From Rotaria sp. Silwood1 (lineage: Eukaryota; Rotifera; Eurotatoria; Philodinida; Philodinidae): 64,000 bases of DNA. The DNA lies in contig CAJNOP010000117.1 in NCBI GenBank assembly GCA_905250075.1, positions 124,001-188,000 on the forward strand, written 5' to 3'. The notes under the pieces were generated by a model. That model was not told where the DNA came from, did not search any database, and saw only the letters and a list, made by a program, of their open reading frames with translations. This document shows, in pieces, positions 38,401 to 52,130 of the stretch (positions are counted from its first letter, which is position 1; each line of letters opens with the position of its first letter). The translations under genes and the position numbers were made by a program.

Positions 38401-41400
38401 GTAATTTACGTTTATTACATTCAACATATTTATATTGTCGTTATATTTATCCATTTCTTGGTACATCAACACCAATATTAACACATCCACCATTACATAT
38501 TCCATATACATCATCAGCACCACCTAATGAACATTTATTACCACATGGTTTATGTATATTTAATTTTGCTGTTGATACTGAACAATTAACATCTCATTTT
38601 CATCGTGAACCATTAACTATTGAAGTTTATTGTCGTGATCAAGAACGTAGTGAACGTAAAGATGAATTATTTGGTATTGTTCATGTACAATTAGATAAAG
38701 TATTACAAGTTGAAAAACAACGTTGTTCATCAAATATTAATGGAATTCTTGGATGGAGACAAACATGGACTCAAGCATTACCTGTTATTGGACATAATAC
38801 GGAGTAAAGAATTTTTTCATAGAATTATATTTAAAAATAAATTGAATATTATAGAAAACGTGCAGAATTATTAATTACAATTACATTAGAAGATCTTGGT
38901 GCACTTCATCTTAATTCATCTACAACACCTCGACCTCATTCTGTTCCACCGGTATCATTTATTATTATTTTTTATCATAATTGAGATGATTATCTTAATA
39001 CGATTTATTCGAGTCAAATATTTTCAAACTTGATAATAATTAAATAACATCTCGTTCAAATTAAAATAACATTTGAATCCAATGAGTTTTACATCCTACG
39101 GACATGCGGAATAGAATACATACACAAAAAAAAACACTTACCCATTGTTTATTTTATATGCACACGTTGACTTCACTGTGTACTGAATGAATATGAAATT
39201 ATTTTTCAGACGGGGCAAAAAGTACAAAAAAAAACAGCTTACTCTCCATATCTCTACAATAGATGAGTATTGATAGAACTTTCAGATCATATGTAATTTT
39301 CAGAGTAATAAAAAAAGTATTCGTATACCATATATAGTTCTTTTTCAATAATTAGATAAAGATATATGATTCATTGTCTTGTTTTATTTAATAGCATTGT
39401 GGTATTGATACAATTTTTCATCGTCCACATGATGATGCATATATACAAGCCGCATATGAACTACAATTATGGAAAGAAAGTCGAGAACTTGAATTTGAAA
39501 AACATGTTTGTATTTATTTCGTTGATTTATTTTATTTTATTTTTTTTTAAATATATATTGAATAGTTACGGGAAGTTGAAGCAAAAAAAATTTATGAATT
39601 AATGGAAGCATTTAAAGAAAAAGATCGTGAACGTGAATCATTACTTCAAAAAAAGGTTTATTGAATTGCATAAAAGAAAAAAATCAAAGTTTTTGTTTTT
39701 CTTTTAATCATAATTTACTTGTTGTAGATGAAAGAATATGGAGATTTAGAAAAACAAATGAAAAAAGCTTTAATAGATATTGAAAAACGTGAAAAACAAT
39801 TGAATGTTAAAGAGCAAGAAGTAAAATTTTTTTTTTCTTTTTGAATATGTCGTCGTAATTTCTTTGTTTTTTATAGGTTCAACGTATGCAAATTGATTTA
39901 AAACGTGATTATGATAATAAATATATTGAAATACGTGAAGCATCAAAACGTTTACAAGAACAATCTGAACATCAAATAACACTTGAAAAGTTAATAACAT
40001 CTTTTATTTATTTCTAAAATCACATATGAAAATATAGTTAAGATAGATATTCCTACAAAAAGAAATGTCTCTTCATCAGATAAAGTTACTATTATTCAAT
40101 AATGAGACTAATTTTGTAAGTTGTTTTGGGATAGCAATGAGAACACGAGAGAAAATTAACTTACGAGAAAAACCTTCGAACTGATAATATCCGCTCGAGG
40201 AAGACAAGAGTGAAACTATCTTGCGGACATCTATCTAAAACATATAAGACGTGACAATATGACATTTAATGCAAATTTTATACGACCATAAAAGGTATCA
40301 TTTTCAATGAAAAAGTATTGATCTTGTTTCCACTCTTAACTAGAAAAGACCATAAATTTACATGAACTATTTAATTAGGAGACGTTCAATAGGATCTAGT
40401 TTTATCGACGACAAATCATAAGACAGGTCAATAGTTTTTGCATAACTTTCCATAGGAACATCATAGACAGCTGTGGTTCTCACCATTCAACAGAGAAGCT
40501 CCTAGGGCTATCTAACTTTGATTAGTCAGCAATTGACCAAGCAAGTCAATTTTTGACCAAGATTTTTAAAAACGATATTCTAAAGTCATCTCTCTTGCAA
40601 TCTTCACAAGGATGACATTTCTAACTTGTTCTATTTGACAGTTATAAGGTTTTCTTAAGACCTTCGATTTCACCGGAAAATCAGCTAGACACTGGCAATT
40701 CGTCTTGCTAAGACGGATGGTGATATTTGTCTTAAGATTCGAACTGATTTGACACTAGCATCTCAATATTTCTCAAACGTCAACTCCTGCATTACATATA
40801 AAGACTAAATGTGGAAGTTCAAAAATATTGAAATAAGAGAGGCAAATCCATTCGACTTAACATAATGAGCTACTCCTGTCCAGTCACTTTTCCGAATGAT
40901 CATAGTTGAATTAGCTCGAAATCAAAGGTCTCAGGAAAAGTCTTATAAATCTTGAATGAAATAAGTTAGAAATCTTCGTCTCGCATAGATTGAAAGAGAC
41001 ATGACTTTAAAATATTGTTTTCGAAAATCTCCGTGAAGAATGATCAATTGCTGACTTATCAAATTTTGATTATGACCTACTTTATATTTTGATGTCAAAA
41101 ATAGTTAACTAAAGATTAAAACTATTTTTTCATTTTAGAAGTAAAAATCAAGCATTAGATGATGATATTATTCGTTTAAAACGTTCCGTAGCCGAATGGG
41201 AAAAACGTTATCGTGATAAAGAACAAGAATTTTTTTCTTATAAAGACAAACAACGTAGTGCACCAGAAGTTAAACTTCAAGCTGAAATAAATATGATTAC
41301 AATTGAAAAGGTAAATTTTTATATTTTATTAATAAAAATTTTTCTTTTATTTTTATTTAGAATGAACTTCAACGTAAATTAGATGCTTCATTAACATCAG

Positions 41401-41979
41401 CTGAACGTTATAAACAACAATGGCTTAAAGCATTAAAAGAATTTCGACGTCTTCAACAACGTGAGCATGATCAATCAAAATTTTTAGTTCAAAAACAACA
41501 ACAAGAACTTGAACATATGCGATTAAGGTAAATGTAAAAAATATCAAAAATAAAAATTTTATTCATTTGTTTTATTTTTCTTCTGTATGTATAAAGATAT
41601 TTAGCTGCTGAAGAAAATGAAATTATGAAAAGTGATCATAAACAATTAGAAAATATTAAAAATGAATTAAATAAGTAAGATAAATAAATAAATAAATTCA
41701 ATTTCATAAAAAAAAAAAAACTTTTTTTTTTTTACTTACTAAATAAGATTAAAAGAAGTCTCATCAACACCAATAGTTACTGGTGATTACCAATCAAATT
41801 TATCTAATGATAATGATCATTTAGAACAAGTTGATCAACAACTTGGTGTTTTAATTGAACATCGAGATACATTATTACAAACAGGAACATATACACATAA
41901 TGATGCTTTGATACAAGAACTTGAAAGACGAATACAAGAAGCAATGAAACGCAAAAGTAGCAGTAGTCGTTATCAGTAG
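35496..41979 (+). CDS. CEP120: CEP120 centrosomal protein
   Basis: Fifteen exons keep frame: 35496-35541, 35608-35873, 35942-36062, 36118-36290, 37517-38046, 38261-38803, 38855-38951, 39395-39505, 39566-39655, 39728-39820, 39877-39989, 41139-41310, 41361-41527, 41597-41674, 41748-41979; 943 residues (human about 986). The N-terminus (RILLVVSILEGRNFP; AKFDGEILTTDPVEFTS; ELAWELD) is close to vertebrate CEP120 and opens the first C2 domain. Two further C2-like regions follow (about 175-330 and 380-570). GIDTIFHRPHDDAYIQAAYE introduces the coiled coil (about 600-900), as in the human protein. CEP120 sits on daughter centrioles, with SPICE1 and CPAP, and promotes centriole elongation and cilium formation. 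The protein seems complete. Introns 4 and 11 are long and filled with repeats. Confidence 0.95.
36660..36712. repeat. short telomere-like GTGGGT / ACCCAC inverted tract
   Basis: In CEP120 intron 4. GTGGGTGTGGGTGTGAGTC runs into GCGTTCACCCACACTC, so G-strand and C-strand forms of a TGTGGG-like repeat face each other in a small hairpin. Same motif class as the tracts near 13.6 and 63.6 kb. Confidence 0.5.
36960..37078. repeat. probable MITE relic in CEP120 intron 4
   Basis: TATAGAGATATGGAGGCTA on the left and CGGCACATCTCTATTTGG on the right are imperfect inverses, and the right end matches the terminal repeat of the 31.2-kb element. An inner inverted pair (CTCTTACCTTATC / GATAGAGTAAGGTAA) lies between them. 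About 120 bp; degraded. Confidence 0.45.
40515..41070. repeat. foldback element with ~160-bp diverged arms in CEP120 intron 11
   Basis: Left arm about 40520-40680, right arm about 40905-41065 in inverted orientation. Shared blocks include AGTCAGCAATTGA, TTTAAAGTCAT / TCTAAAGTCAT, ATTTCTAACTTGTT / ATTTCTAACTTATT and GACCTTCGATTTC / GACCTTTGATTTC, at roughly 75-80% identity by eye. No coding capacity. An old hairpin-type transposon copy. Confidence 0.6.
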
Positions 41980-43674
41980 TTTTGTTGTGTGAATATCTTT
42001 TAGAAGTTAAACTAATTTGTGTATACAAGGCTTAGTAGATTTGCGTTTTTTTTTTCTCTTCTTAATTAAATATAATACTCGACTAATGCATATATGATTC
42101 ATTCTTTATTATTGATTAAAACATAAATGTCTTAGATTTATATAACACTTTACTTATGAATTGATGTTCAAAACAAAAAATAAAAATAAAAAAAAACAAT
42201 AATCATAATCATTATTTGATGATTTAGAAACGATAATCGTATATACATTACATTGTAATTTTTGATGAATTGCTTCCTTACTCACCTTATAATGGTACTC
42301 AGATAGTTTGTATATTTTATCGACACAAGTCAAATTCATAAATGTTCAGCTTTATGTAATATGATATGAAACGAAAATTTAAGAAATGTTCTTATCGTAC
42401 TTACGTTTCAAATGTTTTAAATAAATCTGACATCATAATACGTCACTAGTTATTTCGTGTGTTTCTTAAAAGCAAACAGATTTTATCATTGATCTTACCA
42501 TTCAAATAATAAATTTTTTAATTGATGCTATTCGAAATACACGTACATAATGACTGCATTAAATTGTTAACAGTCGATGTACGTGATTATTCCCTATCCA
42601 TTATCATCATTAGATTCTTCTTTTACCTTGAATCATATGTCTAGACTAAATGATTGAATGAATTGAAAAAAGAAAAATCCAACTATTCTACATGTTGATC
42701 ACACTTTTTTTTTTTTTCTTTAAAATTCTCTTCATTTTCATATTTTCATAAGTGTTCATTTTATTCAAAACGAAGGTAAGTGTTGACATTGTTGTTTGAC
42801 GGGAAACAAAAAGACAAAGAAATAATCATTATCTTTATTTCATTGGAAAATGAAAAACTAATAGTTTATTCATCAAAATTAGGTTAAACAAGCGCTTCTT
42901 CCGCTCGTTAGTCTCTTTCTTGTTTTTCTTTTGCAAGGAAATAGTCCTCTGTATCATTTGTACACCTCACACTATTGTTTACTCACGCGCCAACAGCAAA
43001 AGAACGCACATCAATGATCTAAAATCATACATAAATGAGAGAGAAAGAGACAGAGAACGATATACAAGCATTGCTCTATTTCTCTTCCTCTTGTCAATGT
43101 GTAGGATTAATATGTACAGTGATGGTAGTTTGGTGATGACATGCTCTTCGTCTTCTTCTTCGTTTTTTTCTGTACAAATTTTTTCGTCGCACTGCCTTGT
43201 TAAACATGCCGCCAAGTTGACATAGTGTGTATATAGTTATCGTCGCGCCGCTTCTCATTTGGTATGAAAGTTTCTTCTTTTTTCCTAATATTTTAAGAGA
43301 GAAGATGCAAGTATTAAATATATTTAACTAAAGACAAAAGTCAATTCATTAAATTTGACCTCATTGTAATTGTCGTCTATATCCTTCTTGGGTTTTTTTT
43401 TATTTATTGAAATGAAGTCAACGACCTAGAAAAAATATCAAATAGAGACAGTTGAACATCGACTTTACATTTTTGTCTATCTTTACAGAAGAAACACATG
43501 CGCAATATATTATTATATTGTTCACATTGACAAGACAATAACTAAAATAAATGAATATTTCATTCTATTATCTTCATATATTATTATTATTATTATTATG
43601 TATGTGCAATTTATTCTAATTACAAATATATTTATTGGTTCGACAGATAGATAGTATTGATTTTATTAATAACA
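41980..43674. other. intergenic between CEP120 and the SUEL/CUB gene
   Basis: No gene seen. The left part should hold the CEP120 3' UTR and the right part the next promoter. GA-rich and CT-rich runs occur at about 43035-43090. Confidence 0.5.
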
Positions 43675-46600
43675 ATGAATTTTAATATAATTTTTCTTGT
43701 TTTATTCATCATTTGTATTCAACAAACATTAACACAAGTACCACCAGTTGTACCATTGACAAGTAAGTTGAAAATCTTTTTATTAAAAAGAAAGAATTTT
43801 TTTTTGTTTCTAATTATTTTCATTTTATTTAGATGCTTTAACAGCTGTTTATTGTCATAGTTCAGATGAACCTGGTATAATGACAATACGTTGTGGACCA
43901 AATGAAAAAATTCGAATGTTAGATGCATTTGATGCTACAGCAAAACATAGATCACGTTTACCAATACAATGTTTAAAACAAAAAAAACAATTTTTAAAAG
44001 ATTCAAATGAAGAATCTTATGGTGTTGATTGTAAAGTTCATACAAGTTTTACATCTGCTTGTTCAGGACGTGAAAATTGTACATTACATATGCAACGTAT
44101 ACGTTTAAATAGTGTTCAAGATAATTGTCATAATGAATTAGTTGATTATACAATGGCATTTTTTGAATGCATATCAGGTATACAAAAAACAACAACAACA
44201 ACAAAATTTCTCGACAGATTCAAACGAAATGTGGATTAGATAGAAAGATATCTCATAGCACGTTCAAATCAAAAACAAAAAAAAAACTTACGAATAAAAA
44301 AATAAAGAGATCAGACAAGAGAGCAATTAAACACAAGTGAGATTAGATTACAACATCTTTCTACTATGTGACCAAGCAATAATAATCGAACGTTGCATAA
44401 TTGATCGCATGACAATTGAGGAAGGGCTAAGACAGAACGAATAAAAATAATACAAGGCAAAAAAAAAAACCATAAATTAAGTTATTTCTTTTTTTTTCTA
44501 TATAGATGTATTTATACATGAAGTTTGTTCATCACAAGCAATAACTTCGGCATGGGGTACATTACAAACACCAAATTTTCCTAATCCTTATACATCAAGT
44601 GATGATTGTTGGTGTAAATTATCAACACAATTACAACATCGTCTATTACTTTCTATTATTGTCTTTCAACTAATTCCTTATGATAGTACGTATTGCATTG
44701 ATCAACAACAACAAGAACAGGAAAAAAAAAAAAGGTTTTTTGTTTTTTTCGTTTATAGAACGTTGTGCTGGTGCTGGTCTTTATTTACAAAGTAGTAATG
44801 AGCAACGAAGCACTCAATGTACTTATTTACAACAAGGACATAATTATTTAAGTGATACAAATACATTATATATTAATTTTTATAGTCGAACACCGACTGT
44901 ACGTGGAGGATTTTGGATTATTTATGAAGGTTTGAATTTCATCATTCGTCTTTTTGTTTCTATTGAAATAATTGAACCATTTGTTGCTTCTTTTGTATTT
45001 TATTTATTTATTAATAGCGAGTCATCCAAATGCAGAAGTTCATTTACATTGTGGACCACGTGAAAAAATTGGTGTACCATTATCATCAAATTCACTTATA
45101 TCACCTTCTATTTCAACTCCATATGATCATGGTTGGAGTCGTTTAGCATTTAATAATCCACCAAATCCAACGACACCAATCAATGGTCCTATGATGCGTA
45201 TGCGTTTTCCTGTTACCACTACACCTCATTCATCTGTTAATACAAACTATAGTAAGTATATCAAAAATTCTAATCTGTAATGAAGGTAAACATAGATACA
45301 TATTGTCATCTCGACTTATGTCATACAATGACCTTACCTTTAATGGCGTCGTGATAATCTTTCGAGTACACATTTATAGCCATTTGTCCTCACATTCTTG
45401 TCAATTTTTTCGAATGAATAGAATTGAGGTGTGGCGCATAAAAGATATTAAGATTAAATGTTAGTGTGCTAAGAAAATAAAGAGAAAAAAAAAGGAATGT
45501 GTTAAACAAGTGTGAATAATACTTCTTTTGGTTTTCTTAGAAATAAATACTTCAACAGCTGTTGGAGCTTTTACATATCCACATGGAGCATTAACAACAT
45601 TTGAATTAGCTTATGGACCAAGTGGATGGTATTTAAAACATCCCATTAATGCATGGAATAAAACCTTAATTAAATTTTTACGAACAACAACAACAACAAC
45701 AACAACAGCAGCAACAACATCTCAATTACCAGTTTCAAAATGGAATTTTACTTGGTATTATACTCGACCAAGACGAACAAAATTATTTACAACACCGAGT
45801 ACTTCGATACCAACAAAAATAATAACAAGTAAATAAAACAATTATATATGTTAATCATTTTGTTTTTCAATTGATGAATTTTTAAAACATAATAATAAAT
45901 ATTTCATGCTTAGAACCAACAACTATTACTACAACTACAACTACTACTAAACAAACTACTATTGTTTTGTCAACAGCAACAGCAACAACATCGATTTCTA
46001 CGTCAACAACTCGAACTATTACTGCTCGTCAACGTTTATTATTTACTCATCAACCATGGATATTTTATAGTTCTAGTAATTCTCAATCATTGACAACAAC
46101 TATCAAACCTATAATTAAATCCTCAACAACTTTACCAGCATTATCTTCTATTATGAAATCTACATTACCATTACCAACTCCTTGGTATTCACCAGCTGGT
46201 CCTTTTGATTGGTGGCAATGGCAATGGTATACAAAAAAAACCAAAGCATCATCAATACAATTTCATTATACTACACCAGCTTTAATAACATCTACAAAAA
46301 TAATTAGCACAAAACGAAGAATACCTATTACTAGTACTACTATCATCACTACTACTCTTAGCACTACTCTTATCACCACCACTACGACTACTACTACTAC
46401 TACTTATTCTACCACTACGACGACCTCGACAACAACAACAACAACAACAACAACAACTACTACTACTACTACTACTACTCGTACTACCATCACGACTACA
46501 ACAACTAGAAAAAGTACAACTCGTTTGACAGAGCCATCAAGTAGGATAACAATGAGTACAACACATGAACCTATTGGTGATTGGTTGCAATGGCCTTATA

Positions 46601-49600
46601 AAGAAATTGATTCAAATAAAAAAGAACCATATGATGATTTCGACGATGAATATAAAGATTGGCTTGATTATTTTACTACTAGTACAAGTCAAGGAATACT
46701 AACAACAAGTACTTTATTGTCAATTTCACCTGGACAACAATATTCACAATCAGATTATATTCCAACAAAATCTAAATGGAAAGTTATAACTATCAATACA
46801 CCACCAGCAAAACGTCATCATTCCCAACAAAATTCTGGTGTTAATGAACGAAATGCTATGGGAATTCAAACTAATGGTTAGAATGATTTTCTTTATGAAG
46901 AAAAAAACTCTTGTCAGGGCAACTAACCTCACTGGCTCCGCCACTCCTATTATGTCCAGTGAACATACGAATGAGATAAAGACAAAAAAAATAATAGAAG
47001 AGATAATTGATCGAATTACTTTCCTTTATCTGTAAAACTTTCGTTTAATGATCAGGATTTTTCTCTCTATTCTATGAGTCTTACTAAGGAGCAACATACG
47101 AGGTCAAATAGACGATAGTATTTAGTGATGTTCTCTCGTGAGAGGAAAAAGAAGGATGATTTATTTGATTAAACAATCCTATTTACATTTTGATTGAGGC
47201 ATAGTTGTTTTTTTTTTATTTGTTGATTTAAGTCTTATATGAATAACTATGATGTATACGATCATATTATTCATTGATTATGAGATATCTAGATCGACGT
47301 ACATCTTGCCCTATATGTAATTGTTCAACAAATATAAAGGGTACAAATAAGAAAAATAATTTCTTTTTATGAATGATTTTGAAATAATATTTACTATTAA
47401 ATTCAATTTTAATTTCAATCTAGAACAAACAACAACTCCCAATGTTCATAATATGATTCGACGTGTTATTGAACAAAGAAATAAAAAAAATTCTACAGAA
47501 TATGGATGGTTAAGTAAAACAGATATGACTATTGTTGCTGTATCAATTCTATTTGTTATTCTATTGGCAATTATTAATTTAATTCTTTTTGCTGTTCGAC
47601 GGTAAATTAAAAAACAAAATTTTATATTCAGAAAAAAAAAATAAAAAATTTATAGACATCGGCATCGAATTCAAGGTCGACATTTACTTAGTACTTCAAT
47701 CCCATCAACATTAGATAATAGAAGACTTGGAGGAAGTGGACATTTACGCAGTCCAACATTTACTGATACAACTAATGGTTTAATTAATACACCGAATAAT
47801 ACGAATAATAATGATATATTACCAGCTGTTGGTAAGTATGAAAAAATATGAAATAGAAATAAAACAACAAAAGTTATTTTTTAATTATATTTCTAGGTGA
47901 AATTGTTATATGGGATGAAAAAGATCAAGGTGGTTATATGATTGATAATAATGGATCATGGGCTAAAATAGAAGGACGTCAATGGTTTGGTAGTCATATA
48001 TTTAAAAATTGTAGTAAAACACCACTTGCAAAAAGGTTATTTATCTTAATCATTAATTTTATTTTTTAAATTGTTTTAGTCATCAATTAACATAACATGA
48101 TGATTCATAGAGAATACATAAGATTCCTTTATTCATAAATGACACAATCGATGACCTATGTCCGTTAATACATTTTCGTTTTTGTAAATAAAAACGACGT
48201 GCTGTTTGACAAAGAGTATTAGTTTACGTTAAAAAAATGATGAATAAGAAGTCACTAAGATTTTATATTTAAATATAATCATATTTGAATTATTCATTGT
48301 TGATAAAAGTCTTTCAACTGATTAATCACTTCCGATTTAGACCTATGCACATCATGTAGACTCAAATAAAGTATTTTTTGGATTTTAACTTCAAATTTTA
48401 CACAGAAATGGTCTTAAACCTTTATGAACAATATTAAAAATACTTTGAAAATATTTTCAGCTTTTACAATAAATTATTCTATTCAAAAATAAGTTTTCTT
48501 AATGTGTCTGGGGAAGATCATGATTTTGATTTTAAAAAATATCGTAAGAATACAGTAACTTAATAATATTAAGCTAATTGTGCAAAATCTTTTCATAATA
48601 TATATATAACTCGTTAGGATCTCAGGTAGTGGAAATCTACCTAATGGTTTTAATAGCCAAAAGTCTCAGAACACTTTGTTGGAGTTACTTTGTTTTTAAA
48701 TGCTATTTTAAAGAGCATAAAATGTTCAATAAAATGAGGACTCGCCGCATATTCTACGACCTTCCCTTAAAAATTTATAAGCATAAGAAAAAAAATGATC
48801 TCGTACAGTTCCGAGTCAAAAGTCTTGCAAAGAAGAAACTTCTGACGTATAGTTCAGAGTATTTATATGTTCACTATCAGATTAATAATAGTTTTACTTT
48901 TTGATGAAAAATCTTCATTACAACTTTTTTTTTAAATAGTTTTCGATCACGTTTTCGTTTTATTCGTCATTTGGATAAAAAAACTAATCATCATCATCAT
49001 CAAGCACCAATAGCACCGAAAACACAACAAATACAACAACAAACATTTAAATTTCCTCTTCTTATGGATAGTTCGTATTTTTAAAACAAAAAAAAATATA
49101 GCCAAGAAAAATTATGAATAATTTTATATTTAGCTGCTACACTTTCACCAGTACCGGAAGCAGATGATTATGAATCATCAGAATTAAGTTTATCTGATAT
49201 TATTATTCGAAGTTCAGCAACAACACTCAATAGTTCAAGTCGACGACAACAACATCAACCATTAATGAAATCTGAACGTAAACATGATTTATCCGTACAA
49301 AGTCAACAACAAGTAAATGATAATCCTTATTTATATTAAATTCTATTTAAATTATTTTTGAATTTTAGATAACAAAAACTATTCAAGCATTAATTCATAA
49401 TGAACAACAACAACAACAACAAAATGATGATTATTATAAACGAATTGGAAATAGTGGTGATGATTCAAATTATATGGGAATGTCAGGAAGTGCTCTAAGA
49501 GATTCATCTATAACTGATCAAGAAACAGATCGAAGTTTAGGTAATGAAATAGATGCTGGAGGACCAGTTGTTGTTAGTGTACCAACTATGATAAGACGAG

Positions 49601-52130
49601 ATGATGATGCTGGTACAATAACAGATGGTGCTGATTCAATTTATAATCCACATTATTCAATTCAATCTCTTAATGAAGTAAACAAAAGAAAAATAAAACT
49701 AAATAAATATTTATAATTTTCTTTTTTTTTTTTTGTTTCTTAGTATCCTCATCGAAATTTTGTTCAATCAAATTCAAATACAGGTCCATTTTCAACAAAA
49801 CCATCTATAAGTACATTTAAACCAACAACAAATAATTCAGTAATAGTTGGTTATTGTCAAACAGAATTTCAATCACTTGATCCAAAATCATTATTTAAAA
49901 CAACTGAAAAAGCATCATTAATTGAACAACAACCATTTTTTCGTTGTTCACAATCTGTACAATTATCAACATATGATTCAGGTTTTGTTGATGAACAAAC
50001 AGTTGGAAGTTTAACAGCAGTTAATAATATAAATGAATTAGAAAATAATTTAATCAATAAAGATAAAGATGAACATATGAGTATGGATGATATTTTATTA
50101 ACAAAAAGTGAAGAAGATGATGATGATGATGATTTACAATTACATGGTTTAATAACAAATGAATTAAGAAATGCAAATCAACAAAAATGGAAAAATGCTT
50201 CAAAACGTGTTTCATTTCAAGGTTTGAATAATTTTTAAAACAAAAAAGTTTTATTACTGCACCTTTTCCATTATACTAATATAAAATAAGTTAAACTCTT
50301 GCGCTGCAATTATTTTTTGTATGCAAAGCTCTCTTAATGCTAATGATTATTTCTCATTCTAAAGATGTTGATAGTATGGATCATGAACCTTTAATACTGC
50401 CAGTTTTTAATTATTTTAGTTAGAGAAAAAAAGCCTTGACATACACAAGAAGATTTGTTTTCTCGAAACTAATTTTTACAGAAAAAAAAAATTTACCTAA
50501 TCTGAAAGATTCAAGTATTCCTGAGACTCGTTATTTTTTTTTCGTATTCTGTTTGTCTTAATTTAACATTATGATTGCTTTAATCTGCAAATAAGCTTGT
50601 TGTACATATTTAGTATATCTAAATTCAATAGATGAATACGACAGATACCAAGTAAACTGTTTGATTTATCTCAAATTTTGAGATACTTCGGTGTAAGTTG
50701 AAAACTGCAATTATTACTATCTACAAAACATACTACAAAAAAAACTCATCTTTCAAAGGGTAATTCATCATTGAACTTGATTAATCCAGCCTATAGTTAA
50801 CATACAAGGAAGTGTTACTTTTTTCTTATACTTTTGCTTGATATTTATTCAAAAGATAAACTTAATTTTTTTGTTTCTTCATTTAATTCTATAGAAGAAC
50901 ATATTACTCAACGTTTTTCTCCACCACTACCACCACCACCATCATCATCATTTAATACAACAACAAATCTCGAACCATCATCAAATCCATTTGATACTTA
51001 TGATGTTTCACCTGATGTAATTCAATCAATACCAGTTGCACCACCACTATTTAAATCTTTTTTACTTCCAACAACAACAACAACAACAACAACTACTTTA
51101 AATGATTGTTCACCAACAACAAGTAGTGTATTTACTGTTCAAAAACAAATAACATCTATTGATAATGAAGATAATACAGAAAGTATAATAATGAATCATT
51201 TACATTCTGTTAAATCATTAAAAAAATTTTTTGAAACAAAAATGGTTATACAACGACCAACATCTACTATGCAAACAATAACTTGTTCTCAACCAATAAC
51301 AACAATTAATGAACAAAAACTTGATCGATCATCAACAACTAAAGAACAAAATTCAATAGATGAATCTAATCAACGACAAGAAATGATGAATAAAGTATTG
51401 GAAAGTTTAAAAAAGAAAAAATTTTATTCAAGAGCAACAAATGGTAAGATTATTTCAAATTTATTCTATGATTAAATATTTTTATAAGCTAAAGAGAATC
51501 TTCAAAAAAAAATATTTAAGTTTCATATGTTTGTTTATTTATCTCGTAAAGGGTGAGAGAGATATTCGTTAAAATACTTTTTGTTTTTTTATTTATTAAT
51601 CAATTGAAAGAGTCAACATTGTTTTTTTTCTTCTTCTTTATTTAGATACTCCTGAACCAAGTGGTCGATGTTCAGCAATGACGATATCATCATATGATTC
51701 AAATCTAACTCAAAATTTAGCTGTACAACGTCATTATTCTCGACGTTTTCGTTCATCTTCAACAAGTAATAATTCTCTTTATCCTGGTGGTAATGTAATA
51801 ATACATATAAATCCTACAAATTCTCATCATAATAAACGTGCTTATTCACAAGATCGTCAACATTATCAAACAACAGATCATCATATAAGTAATATTGAAA
51901 AATGGAAACAAGAACGACAACGACAAATAGAATCTGATGATGAAGATAATATATCGGAAAATTCTATGTTATGGCAAGCACGTACAAAATTAAATGAATT
52001 TGTAACTCGTACAAGAAAACATCAACAGCAATCACCATATTATACAACATGTACAAATGGTGGAACACCATCTGAAGATATATATATGTATGATGATAAT
52101 GAAAGTGTTACAGCAGAAACACGTTTTTAA
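43675..52130 (+). CDS. single-pass membrane protein with SUEL-lectin-like and CUB domains
   Basis: Sixteen exons keep frame: 43675-43762, 43833-44177, 44506-44685, 44759-44929, 45018-45251, 45541-45828, 45914-46876, 47424-47601, 47656-47831, 47897-48035, 48940-49070, 49134-49312, 49369-49677, 49744-50221, 50895-51443, 51646-52130; 1630 residues. Order: signal peptide (1-21); SUEL/Gal-lectin-like domain (about 30-144; IRCGPNEKI, SACSGRENCTL); CUB domain (about 150-261; GTLQTPNFPNPY, FYSRTPTVRGGFWIIYE); a linker with a further HCGPREKI segment; a mucin-like Thr/Ser stalk (about 420-756); one membrane helix (about 790-814) followed by arginines; an 816-residue cytoplasmic tail, Ser/Gln-rich, with an acidic run, a proline run (PPLPPPP) and no catalytic domain. 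Probably a cell-surface adhesion or receptor protein. Gene name not recognised. The first seven introns are all phase 1. Confidence 0.85.
46320..46510 (+). repeat. ACT/ACA trinucleotide tract coding poly-Thr
   Basis: Within exon 7 of the SUEL/CUB gene, runs of ACT, ACC and ACA encode an almost pure threonine stretch, as expected for an O-glycosylated mucin-like stalk. Repeat length probably varies between alleles. Confidence 0.8.
48340..48430. repeat. fragment of the 18.0-kb MITE family
   Basis: In intron 10 of the SUEL/CUB gene. CATGTAGACTCAAATAAAG, then GGATTTTAACTTCAAATTTT and ACACAGAAATGG, run parallel to the left arm at 18035-18135 (TATGTAGGCTCAAATGAAC; GAATTTATACTTGAAACTTT; GCATAGAAACATG). 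Confidence 0.45.

Noticed and set aside
42920-43225. 101-codon plus and 78-codon minus ORFs facing each other
   Set aside because: Low-complexity CT/GA-rich DNA upstream of the SUEL/CUB gene; neither frame has a motif or splice context.
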